Below are positions 56,719-64,000 of a stretch of 64,000 bases of DNA, in pieces. This stretch comes from Flavobacterium ammonificans (GTDB lineage: Bacteria > Bacteroidota > Bacteroidia > Flavobacteriales > Flavobacteriaceae): positions 2,108,001 to 2,172,000 of the forward strand of contig NZ_AP025183.1 of the NCBI RefSeq assembly GCF_020885975.1. Direction: 5' to 3'. Under the pieces are notes generated by a model. The model ran no database searches. It was not told where the DNA came from and was given only the letters and a program-made list of their open reading frames with translations. Numbering within the stretch: position 1 is the first letter of the stretch; each line of letters starts with the position of its first letter. Made by a program: the position numbers and the translations under genes.

Positions 56719-58014
56719 TTAGTGTTGATTAAGCAATTCAACGAGTTGTTGAGTAAGATTTTTTCGAGAATATTGTTGAAGCCCTACTCCTTGAGATTGC
56801 AACTTCCCTTCCAAAAATAGGTCATAATAATTTTGAATGGTATTCTTTAATTTCACTTTTTCAGAATAGTCAAAAAATACACCCGTATTAGTATTCGTAA
56901 TAATCTCTTCAAAATCAGAGTCTTTTGGACCAATAGCTATAATAGGTCGCTCTGAAACCAGGTATTCAAACAATTTCCCAGGAAGAATACTTTTGGTATC
57001 CTCAGAATTTATTTCAATTAACAATAAAACTTGAGATTTTCGTTGATGTGAAACTGCTTCTGCGTGTGAAACATAACCTAGATTATTCAAATAGGAATTC
57101 AATCCAAATGCTGAGATTGTTTCCAATACTTCTTGACTTACTGCACCAATTAATTTAATTTCTAAATGCGATTTAAATTCCGGTATTTCTGAACAAAGTT
57201 CAACCAAACATTCCCATAAAATTCTAGGATTTCGTTCAGACAAAAAGGAACCGATGTGCGCTAGACTAAATTTGGTGTCTACAATTTGTTTTTCTACCTT
57301 TTCTACATCAAATCCATTCGTAATTACCGCAATTGGTTTATTGGTTAAAGCTTGAAACTCTAACTTTGTTGTTTTACTTGTAACAATAATGGTATCTGCC
57401 GAATTTAAAACTTGACTCTCCAGTTTTTTATGCTTTTTTGCAGCGTAATCCGATAGTCGCAATGATTTATGATAACCAATCGTTGTCCATGGATCGCGAA
57501 AATCAGCCAACCACTTTAAATTCATTTTTTGCTTTAACTCCAATCCGATTAAGTGCAAACTATGAGGTGGCCCTGAAGTTACAATAGTATCAATTTCATT
57601 CTCTCGAATGTATTTCTCCAAATAGGAAACGGAAGGTTTTACCCAAAAAACACGCGCATCTGGAATGAATAAATTACCGCGTACCCAAAGCATAACCTTT
57701 TCTAAAAAGGACTGCTTTTTCTGATTTGGAATAATTCCAGAACTGATTTTTTTGGTTTTATTTTTAGATAAAAAAGAAGCTAATTGATACGGTTCAAATA
57801 TTGGATTTTTTAGAATAATGGCTTTATTTGAAACCTCACTTTCTAAATGTTGGTCAATAATTGGATAAGTTGGATTTTCAGGCACATAGACAATAGGTTG
57901 TACATCAAAATCTGGTAAATACTTCACGAACTTCAACCAACGTTGCACCCCTGGCCCACCTGCTGGCGGCCAATAATAGGTAATGATTAAAAGTTTTTTG
58001 TGATTTAATTTCAA
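56719..58014 (-). CDS. Glycosyltransferase, GT4-like
   Basis: A 431-aa GT-B enzyme: LLIITYYWPPAGGPGVQRWLK at the N-terminus, and the nucleotide-sugar site in the C-terminal half (LPGKLFEYLVSERPIIAIG). The donor and acceptor are unknown. Position between an NTase pair and a flippase suggests surface-glycan assembly. Confidence 0.87.
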   Translation of the reverse strand: MKLNHKKLLIITYYWPPAGGPGVQRWLKFVKYLPDFDVQPIVYVPENPTYPIIDQHLESEVSNKAIILKNPIFEPYQLASFLSKNKTKKISSGIIPNQKKQSFLEKVMLWVRGNLFIPDARVFWVKPSVSYLEKYIRENEIDTIVTSGPPHSLHLIGLELKQKMNLKWLADFRDPWTTIGYHKSLRLSDYAAKKHKKLESQVLNSADTIIVTSKTTKLEFQALTNKPIAVITNGFDVEKVEKQIVDTKFSLAHIGSFLSERNPRILWECLVELCSEIPEFKSHLEIKLIGAVSQEVLETISAFGLNSYLNNLGYVSHAEAVSHQRKSQVLLLIEINSEDTKSILPGKLFEYLVSERPIIAIGPKDSDFEEIITNTNTGVFFDYSEKVKLKNTIQNYYDLFLEGKLQSQGVGLQQYSRKNLTQQLVELLNQH

Positions 58015-58018
58015 AATA

Positions 58019-58483
58019 TTAATTGATTTTAGAATTGATTTTTTCTAATTCCTCAATATCTAAAATATCTTTTGGACGATTTGATGCCTTCTTAGCTTTA
58101 ATTAAACTATTATAATCTAAAAAATAGACGGGTGTTTCGCTAATCTCAACAACATAAGCTTGTTCAAAAAGTTGGTTAAAAGAACTATTTTCTAAACCTT
58201 TAACAGAGGTCATAATATCCAATCGTAAATTAAAATTTAAAGTAATATCTGTCCAGCCTGGAATAAATTGCATTGTATTAATTGCTTCAAAATCTCCAAT
58301 CCCAAGTTGTTTTAATGCTTCCCTTAAATTTCTCCTATTATCAATTGAGTCTTCAATAAATATATCTATATCGCCTGTATTTCTTCCATAACCATATATA
58401 CTTACAGCAAACCCTCCAATAGTCAAATACTTTACATTATTCAAAGCGAGGTACTTCCATATTTCTATTATTTGACTATCCAT
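58019..58483 (-). CDS. Nucleotidyltransferase-fold protein
   Basis: A 154-aa protein with the NTase signature IGGFAVSIYGYGRNTGDIDIFIED (Gly23-Gly24 and the Asp38/Asp40 metal pair). The style resembles AbiEii/MNT-type NTases. It is 3 bp after the 52-aa helical gene and 4 bp before the glycosyltransferase, so it is part of the operon. Whether it acts on RNA, protein or a nucleotide is unknown; a toxin-antitoxin reading is only a guess. Confidence 0.75.
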   Translation of the reverse strand: MDSQIIEIWKYLALNNVKYLTIGGFAVSIYGYGRNTGDIDIFIEDSIDNRRNLREALKQLGIGDFEAINTMQFIPGWTDITLNFNLRLDIMTSVKGLENSSFNQLFEQAYVVEISETPVYFLDYNSLIKAKKASNRPKDILDIEELEKINSKIN

Positions 58484-58486
58484 ACA

Positions 58487-58645
58487 TTAAATAGATTTCT
58501 GTTTGGCCGTTTTTAAAATATAGGAAAGCTGAATTATTGCCATCAATTTTTCATAACGTTGCTGTGGAGTCATTTTTTTGACTTCATTAATGTAACGGGC
58601 TTCCATTTGGGAAGGGTCGTCATGATTTAATTTTGATTCATTCAT
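58487..58645 (-). CDS. Small helical protein paired with the nucleotidyltransferase
   Basis: A 52-aa ORF, ATG 58645 to TAA 58487, almost entirely helical (DPSQMEARYINEVKKMTPQQ, then LMAIIQLSYILKTAK). The NTase ATG follows 3 bp after its stop. The two-gene layout is like a small helical partner with an NTase, as in some antitoxin/toxin pairs, but no direct match is seen. Confidence 0.6.
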   Translation of the reverse strand: MNESKLNHDDPSQMEARYINEVKKMTPQQRYEKLMAIIQLSYILKTAKQKSI

Positions 58646-58684
58646 TACTTACATCAATTTACAATCAAATTTACAAATTAATTG

Positions 58685-61099
58685 CTACAATTGGGTTTCT
58701 TTCTTTCTCTCAAAATAAATTCCAGCTACTAACAACAAAACCATTCCAATGGAGCTTAGTAATGCAATAGTACTTCCGGTTTTAACAACTTCTGGCTCAA
58801 ACTTAAATTCAATTGTATGTTTTCCTGCAGGAATTGGCAGCGCTCTTAATACATAATTAGCTCGAAGATGTTCTACTTTATTTCCGTCAACATAGGCATT
58901 CCAACCATTTTTATAATACATTTCAGAAAAAACTGCCAAACCATCACTTGTATTTGTGGATGTGTATTTCAAATGATTGGGTTGATACAAATCTAAAGTT
59001 ATTGAAGCCAAACTATCTTTCACAAAAGCGGTTTTTCTAAACTTAAATTCTTTCGAATTAATTACCGCTACTTTTTTAGAATCAAGTTTATCTAGGGCTT
59101 TCATCTCTTCATCAGCGGTACTAACTAATTGTATTTGATTTACAAACCAAGCATTTCCATTCGCTTCTGGATTGGCAATTGGGAATTCTTTGCCTTCTTT
59201 ATCGGTTTGAATTAAATATTTTACATTTAAAAAATTCAAAGGTTCTAAATTATTTTTGGCAATTTGATAATCAAACAGTTGTTGCATACGCCTTGGTTTA
59301 GCCGCATGATAACCCCCAATTGATTTATGAAAGAATGAAGCTCTTGCACTCGATAAATTACCATTGATTTCGAAAACTCTATAGTTACTACTGTCCTGCA
59401 AAATTTGCAAATCAACTGGAGTTGCCTGAAAAGGGACTTCAATCTCTCTTTTACTTACAAAATCTTTAGATGAGACGTATTTTTTATCTACTAAGAATAA
59501 GTCAAAAATCATTACTAAACCAATGAGAATGATCGTAGTATTTTGGGCGAATTTATTTTTGATATATAACCATAAAGCCCCTGCTACAATAAGAATAAAG
59601 AAAGCTGAACGTAATAAATCAGCGCTGTACATTGTTTTTCTATCTGATTTCAATGCATCCACAAAAGCAGGACCATAGTTTTTAATAAAATAGTCATCAC
59701 TAGCAGCCGAAAAGTTAAAAGTTCCTTTAAACAAAAATAAAATTAACATGACTCCTACTCCAAACAAAGTAGATTGTAACAAGGCTTTCTTTTGTTGAAT
59801 TTGATCCAGTTGAAAAAAAGATTGCAATCCCATTACTGCCAATACTGGAAAACACAATTCTAATAGGACTTGTATTGAGGAAACTGCTCTAAATTTATCA
59901 TACAAAGGAATATAATCAATAAAGAAGTTAGTAACTGTTGGAAGATTCTTTCCCCAAGAAAGCACTAAAGCAATCAAAGCACCTCCAAAAAACACATATT
60001 TTATTCTTCTTTTGTCTATCAATAATGCCAAAAAAGCCAAAAAGAAAACAACAGCTCCAATATATGCTGGAGCAGCAACTATGGGTTGGTCGCCCCAATA
60101 CGTCGGCATTCCTTGTACGTAATCCTCTGCTTGAGTTGCCGGCACTCCTTGACTAATCATGAATTGGTACATGCTACTTTCAGTTCCTAAAGTTTCATTA
60201 TTAGAACCTCCAAAAAGTCTTGGCGCAACTAAATTGAAACTTTCAGCTATACCATAACTGTATTCCGTAATATAGTCTCTAGATAATGCAGTGTTTTCAG
60301 TTAATTTGGAACCATCCGCACTAAAGGTCAATTCTCCTTTACCTCGCGTACTGAATTTGGTATATTCAGTTGTAGCTAACAAATTAGTAGCATTGGCTCC
60401 AATAGCAAAAATTCCCGCTACAGCAAGTGATCCAAAAGCAAATCCTAATCCCTTAAAGTCTTTTTCTTTGATAAATTGATAGGTGAAATAACCAACTAAT
60501 AGTAATAAGAAAATCAACAGATAATAGGTCATCTGAAAGTGGTTGGCATTAATTTCTAAAGCAGTAGCAAACAAAGTGAGTAAACCACCCCAAATAAATC
60601 TTTTTTGAAAAACCATCAAAAAACCTGCAATGACTAACGGCATATATCCAATAGCGTGTGCTTTAGAATTATGTCCAACACCTAAAATAATAATCAAGTA
60701 AGTCGAAAATCCAAATGCAATGGCGCCAAAAAAGGCCTTCAATGGGTCAATTTTTAGCACCAATAATAAACCATAAAAACCTAAGAAATATAAAAATAAG
60801 TAATCTGCTGGTCGTGGTAAAAAACGCAAAACATCATCCAATGCACCAATATAATCATGAGGGTATTTTGCTCCTAATTGGTAGGTTGGCATTCCCCCAA
60901 AAGCGGAGTTGGTCCAATACGGTTCTGTGTCCGTTGCTGCGCGAAAATCAATTTGCTCTTTTGCCATACCAGTATATTGGGCAATATCGGATTGAAAGAT
61001 TTGCTTTCGCTGTAAGACCGGATAAAAATAAATTAATGATACAAGAACAAAACCTACTAGTGCCAGTAAGTGAGGATATATAGATTGGAGTTTTTTCAA
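58685..61099 (-). CDS. YfhO-family membrane protein
   Basis: An 804-aa membrane protein with about 12-14 hydrophobic helices and a C-terminal extracellular beta domain. The opening AQYTGMAKEQIDFR segment near residue 40 and the LYFLGFYGLLLVLK region are typical for YfhO proteins, which resemble glycosyltransferase-type or lipoteichoic acid glycosylation proteins. It is the first gene of the glycan operon. Confidence 0.85.
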   Translation of the reverse strand: MKKLQSIYPHLLALVGFVLVSLIYFYPVLQRKQIFQSDIAQYTGMAKEQIDFRAATDTEPYWTNSAFGGMPTYQLGAKYPHDYIGALDDVLRFLPRPADYLFLYFLGFYGLLLVLKIDPLKAFFGAIAFGFSTYLIIILGVGHNSKAHAIGYMPLVIAGFLMVFQKRFIWGGLLTLFATALEINANHFQMTYYLLIFLLLLVGYFTYQFIKEKDFKGLGFAFGSLAVAGIFAIGANATNLLATTEYTKFSTRGKGELTFSADGSKLTENTALSRDYITEYSYGIAESFNLVAPRLFGGSNNETLGTESSMYQFMISQGVPATQAEDYVQGMPTYWGDQPIVAAPAYIGAVVFFLAFLALLIDKRRIKYVFFGGALIALVLSWGKNLPTVTNFFIDYIPLYDKFRAVSSIQVLLELCFPVLAVMGLQSFFQLDQIQQKKALLQSTLFGVGVMLILFLFKGTFNFSAASDDYFIKNYGPAFVDALKSDRKTMYSADLLRSAFFILIVAGALWLYIKNKFAQNTTIILIGLVMIFDLFLVDKKYVSSKDFVSKREIEVPFQATPVDLQILQDSSNYRVFEINGNLSSARASFFHKSIGGYHAAKPRRMQQLFDYQIAKNNLEPLNFLNVKYLIQTDKEGKEFPIANPEANGNAWFVNQIQLVSTADEEMKALDKLDSKKVAVINSKEFKFRKTAFVKDSLASITLDLYQPNHLKYTSTNTSDGLAVFSEMYYKNGWNAYVDGNKVEHLRANYVLRALPIPAGKHTIEFKFEPEVVKTGSTIALLSSIGMVLLLVAGIYFERKKETQL

Positions 61100-61145
61100 A
61101 GTGAAATGGTTAAGTTAGGATATATAAAAACTTTAAAAAACAAAT

Positions 61146-61427
61146 TTACTCTATTTCTTCGTAATCCACATAGTCGCCCACTTTTTTGGTTTCACGCGGA
61201 TTTTTAGATACTGTTTCTTTGTAAATTATTTCATCATTATGCTGCGCTTTTTTCCAAGCCGCATCTTGAGCATATTGTTGTTGCTTTTGAAAATTTTCAC
61301 CTGCTTTTTCTACTGCTTTTTTTACAAGCATTGGTAAAAATAAACGTGCCAAAAATTTAAATAAATAATAGAACATTAAAATGTAAAAAACTGTTCGTAT
61401 GAAACTAGAAAAAGAGGCTTCTTGCAT
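61146..61427 (-). CDS. DUF4834 family membrane protein
   Basis: A 93-aa protein with a membrane helix near residues 10-34 (TVFYILMFYYLFKFLARLF) and a hydrophilic tail (NFQKQQQYAQDAAW). It fits DUF4834, a Bacteroidota family of unknown role. It lies directly upstream of the YfhO gene on the same strand, 46 bp away. A possible -7 box TATTTTTG lies at 61451-61444 on the minus strand. Confidence 0.75.
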   Translation of the reverse strand: MQEASFSSFIRTVFYILMFYYLFKFLARLFLPMLVKKAVEKAGENFQKQQQYAQDAAWKKAQHNDEIIYKETVSKNPRETKKVGDYVDYEEIE

Positions 61428-61517
61428 AATTCAAATATTTTTCCAAAAATAATAAATTCATCCCGAAGTTTAAGGACAAAATAAAAATATCAATCTTAAA
61501 ATAATAATAAAATATAG

Positions 61518-61525
61518 TACTTTTG
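61518..61525 (+). promoter_or_regulatory. -7 box (TACTTTTG)
   Basis: Consensus -7 box 38 bp before the outer-membrane protein ATG; no -33 TTG in range. Confidence 0.4.
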
Positions 61526-61562
61526 AGATATCAATTTATTTAGTAATTCAAGAAAGTAAATT

Positions 61563-62516
61563 ATGTTTAAATCCAAACTAATATTGGTGCTATTTATTTT
61601 AATGGTTTCATTGACTGTTAATGCGCAATATACTGATCAAATAAATTCAAATAGACCTGGAGAATCAATGTCTGCATTTTCAGTAGGAAAAACAGTAATC
61701 CAGGTAGAGTCTGGAGCTTATGGAATAGCACAAAAACATCATTTACTTAATTATGTCGCAAATGGTTATGGTGTTGATTTAACCATACGATATGGGGTAT
61801 TTAAAGAAAAGCTAGAATTTTTAGCAGATATTCAATACCAAGATCAATTGTATGAATCAAGATTTATTAAACAACAACAAAGCGCCTTAAGACAAAGTAG
61901 CATTGGAGCAAAATACCTATTATATGACCCGTTTAAAAGTGTAGAAACTAAAATTAACGTATACAGCTGGAAGGTGGATAAATCTTTCAAATGGAAACAA
62001 TTAATACCAGCAGTTTCTGTATTTGCTGGAGCCAATATCACTTCTGCAAATAATCCGTATCACTTTTCACCCAACGCGAGCATTTCGCCAAAGGTAATTT
62101 TAATCACTCAAAACCACTTTGGAGATGGAAGTTGGGTATTGGTAACCAATACTATTGCTGACTATATTGGCACTGAATTTCCAAGTTATGGCTATGTAGT
62201 AACTTTGACCAAAGGACTCAATGAGAAATGGTCCGGATTTGTTGAAAATCAAGGATATATAAGTGATTTTTACAGTGATACTATTGCAAGAGCTGGATTA
62301 GCTTATTTAATTTCTGACGATTTTCAAATTGACGCAAGTGCAAGTGGAAGTATTAAAAACACACCCGCTATTTTTTATGGTGGATTGGGTTTTTCATACC
62401 GTTATGATGGTAATTACAAAGAAATTAAAACTCCAATTGAAGAAGATCCAAATATTTTAAAAGCTCAGAAAGGTGCCAAAAATGGCAAAAAGAAAAAGAA
62501 ATTCTTGATTTTCTAG
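61563..62516 (+). CDS. Outer-membrane beta-barrel protein (MetA-pathway-like transporter)
   Basis: A 317-aa protein with a signal peptide (cut after VNA, residue 21) and a barrel-like beta pattern. The opening TDQINSNRPGESMSAFSVGK matches the Phenol_MetA_deg-type barrel family in Bacteroidota. A KKKKK-rich C-terminus is present. The substrate is unknown. It is 10 bp upstream of the GNAT gene. Confidence 0.75.
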   Translation: MFKSKLILVLFILMVSLTVNAQYTDQINSNRPGESMSAFSVGKTVIQVESGAYGIAQKHHLLNYVANGYGVDLTIRYGVFKEKLEFLADIQYQDQLYESRFIKQQQSALRQSSIGAKYLLYDPFKSVETKINVYSWKVDKSFKWKQLIPAVSVFAGANITSANNPYHFSPNASISPKVILITQNHFGDGSWVLVTNTIADYIGTEFPSYGYVVTLTKGLNEKWSGFVENQGYISDFYSDTIARAGLAYLISDDFQIDASASGSIKNTPAIFYGGLGFSYRYDGNYKEIKTPIEEDPNILKAQKGAKNGKKKKKFLIF

Positions 62517-62526
62517 ATTCAAAATT

Positions 62527-63645
62527 ATGATTCAAATTAAAGAAGCGGTTACCAAAAGTGAATTAACTGATTACATTAAATTCCCTTTTTCCTTATACAA
62601 AGACAATCAATATTGGGTTCCACCCATCATTGCTGACGAGTTAGAAACTTTTGACAAAACTAAAAACCCTGCTTTTGAAAATGCAGAAGCGTATTTTTAT
62701 TTAGCCTACCGCCAAAATACAATTGTTGGAAGAATTGCCGCTATCATCAATTGGGAAGAAGTCAATAACCAACAAAAAAAGAAAGTTCGTTTTGGCTGGT
62801 TTGACGTAATTGATGATGTGGAAGTAACCAAAGCTTTATTAGATAAAGTCTACGAATTAGGGCGAAAAAACAGTTTAGAGTATGTGGAAGGTCCGATGGG
62901 TTTCTCTAATCTAGACAAAGTTGGCGTATTAACCGAAGGATTTGAAGAAATTGGCACTATGATTACCTGGTACAACCATCCGTATTATGCTAGTCATTTT
63001 GAGCAATTGGGATATGTTACCGAAAAAGAATATTTGGAAAATAAATTCCCTTTTGAAAACGTTAAATTAGAGTATTTTGACAAAGCGCAAGAACTTATCA
63101 AAAGACGTTACCAACTCAAAGCAGTTAATTTCAAGAAAACCAAAGATGTATTGCCTTATGTAGATAAAATGTTTGATTTATTCAATGCATCCTATGCTAG
63201 TCTATCATCATTTGTAGCTATATCTGATATTCAAAAAGAATATTTCAAGAAAAAATACATTAGCTTCATAAATCCAGAATACATCAAATTTGTAGAAGAT
63301 AAAGACGGCAATTTAGTAGCATTTGCCATTGTAATGCCTAGTTTTTCCAAAGCATTGCGAAAAGCTAAAGGGAAATTGTTCCCCTTTGGATTCTTACATT
63401 TGCTAAACGCAAAAAACAATAGTAAAGACGTGACTTTTTATTTAATTGGAGTTCATCCTGAATACCAAAACAAAGGAGTACACGCAATTATTTTCAAAGA
63501 ATACCATACGACATTTACCGAAAAAGGAATTCAAAATTGCATCCGTACACCAGAATTGGCAGACAATCAAGCGATTCATTTACTATGGAAAAATTTTGAT
63601 CCCAAAATCATTTGTCGCAGAAAAACATTTCGAAAAGAATTATAA
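62527..63645 (+). CDS. GNAT-fold acetyltransferase
   Basis: A 372-aa protein with a GNAT-like C-terminal domain (LIGVHPEYQNKGVHAIIF, the acetyl-CoA pyrophosphate loop) and an N-terminal part with YFYLAYRQNTIVGRIAAI. The substrate is unknown. It follows the barrel gene closely and is ended by a terminator. Confidence 0.8.
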   Translation: MIQIKEAVTKSELTDYIKFPFSLYKDNQYWVPPIIADELETFDKTKNPAFENAEAYFYLAYRQNTIVGRIAAIINWEEVNNQQKKKVRFGWFDVIDDVEVTKALLDKVYELGRKNSLEYVEGPMGFSNLDKVGVLTEGFEEIGTMITWYNHPYYASHFEQLGYVTEKEYLENKFPFENVKLEYFDKAQELIKRRYQLKAVNFKKTKDVLPYVDKMFDLFNASYASLSSFVAISDIQKEYFKKKYISFINPEYIKFVEDKDGNLVAFAIVMPSFSKALRKAKGKLFPFGFLHLLNAKNNSKDVTFYLIGVHPEYQNKGVHAIIFKEYHTTFTEKGIQNCIRTPELADNQAIHLLWKNFDPKIICRRKTFRKEL

Positions 63646-63652
63646 ATTTTCA

Positions 63653-63692
63653 ATCAAAAAAAATCCATTCTTTCGAATGGATTTTTTTATTA
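63653..63692 (+). terminator. Terminator after the GNAT gene
   Basis: AAAAAAATCCATTC / GAATGGATTTTTTT around TTTC, a perfect stem with T-run; also usable from the converging gene. Confidence 0.85.
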
Positions 63693-63707
63693 AAGTCAGT
63701 CTATAAA

Positions 63708-64000
63708 TTAAGCATCTAAATCTACTTTAGTTTGCTCAGCAATTTGTCTATATGTTCCGTTTATTAATTTCTCACGAATCGCTTCAAAAGCTGACAAAGT
63801 TTCATCAATATCAGCCAAAGTGTGCGAAGCAGTTGGAATCATACGCAATAAAATAATTCCTTTTGGAATAACAGGATACACTACAATCGACAAGAAAATT
63901 CCGTAATTTTCTCTCAAATCGTTCACCATCACCATCGCTTCCGGGATCGATCCTTCCAAATACACTGGCGTAATACACGTATTAGTATCACCAATATTAA
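63708..64000 (-). CDS. Alpha-oxoamine synthase, serine palmitoyltransferase-like (partial)
   Basis: The C-terminal 97 codons of a PLP-dependent alpha-oxoamine synthase; the gene continues beyond the right edge. NDLRENYGIFLSIVVYPVIP and LLRMIPTASHTLADIDETL are typical of the Bacteroidota serine palmitoyltransferase/KBL group that joins serine (or glycine) with an acyl-CoA; sphingolipids are common in Bacteroidota. The PLP lysine is outside the window, so the choice between SPT and KBL is by style only. Confidence 0.75.
   Translation of the reverse strand, partial: NIGDTNTCITPVYLEGSIPEAMVMVNDLRENYGIFLSIVVYPVIPKGIILLRMIPTASHTLADIDETLSAFEAIREKLINGTYRQIAEQTKVDLDA

Noticed and set aside
58019-58645. 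Firm call of a toxin-antitoxin system
   Set aside because: Only gene order and an NTase fold support it. No sequence match to a known system was seen, so I report it as a hypothesis only.

Overview
The window is chromosomal DNA from a low-GC Bacteroidota species, almost certainly a Flavobacterium or close relative. Reasons: promoters of the TTG-N19-TAnnTTTG type, start codons mostly without a Shine-Dalgarno sequence although the 16S rRNA keeps the CCUCC anti-SD, bacillithiol synthesis (bshC), a DUF4295 gene beside rpmG/rpmB, an extra-long SecA without the zinc tail, a two-gene transketolase and a serine-palmitoyltransferase-like enzyme at the right edge.

Layout. 1-2.6 kb: end of rimO, a small secreted protein, a lipoprotein amidase and an outer-membrane porin. 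3.0-6.5 kb: three-gene biotin-dependent acyl-CoA carboxylase operon. 6.6-14 kb: radical SAM protein, MFS transporter, bshC, a small ABC exporter, ndk. 14.2-21.4 kb (minus strand): DUF721 gene, lipocalin-like lipoprotein, 58-aa membrane protein, ftsY, DUF4295/rpmG/rpmB, cinA, an Hpt-like protein without its histidine, FAH-family enzyme, exonuclease, 2-oxoacid dehydrogenase E2. 21.5-29.2 kb (plus strand): ABC-F protein, degenerate methyltransferase, LolD-type ATPase, cobalamin adenosyltransferase, DUF2795 gene, secA.

29.2-34 kb is the accessory part: a complete DpnI-type endonuclease gene (cuts methylated GATC) coupled at both ends, by ATGA overlaps, to a 56-aa remnant of a Dam-type methylase and to a 67-aa unknown gene; a second decayed methylase-like fragment faces it, followed by an amidase, a coiled-coil lipoprotein and a field of dispersed repeats with a partial 5S rRNA duplication. 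34-39.7 kb holds one rRNA operon on the minus strand (16S, tRNA-Ile, tRNA-Ala, 23S, 5S) preceded by three tandem promoters with identical 19-nt spacers.

40-64 kb is mostly housekeeping: cysteine desulfurase, a duplicated-domain lipoprotein, Smr protein, cysE/cysM-type cysteine synthesis pair, SGNH hydrolase, two rhodaneses, split transketolase, PhzF protein, peroxiredoxin, nth, an ECF sigma factor, uvrA, then a minus-strand surface-glycan operon (YfhO protein, a small helical protein plus nucleotidyltransferase pair, glycosyltransferase, flippase), an outer-membrane protein, a GNAT protein and the end of an alpha-oxoamine synthase.

All calls come from reading the sequence and remembered family features; no database search was run.
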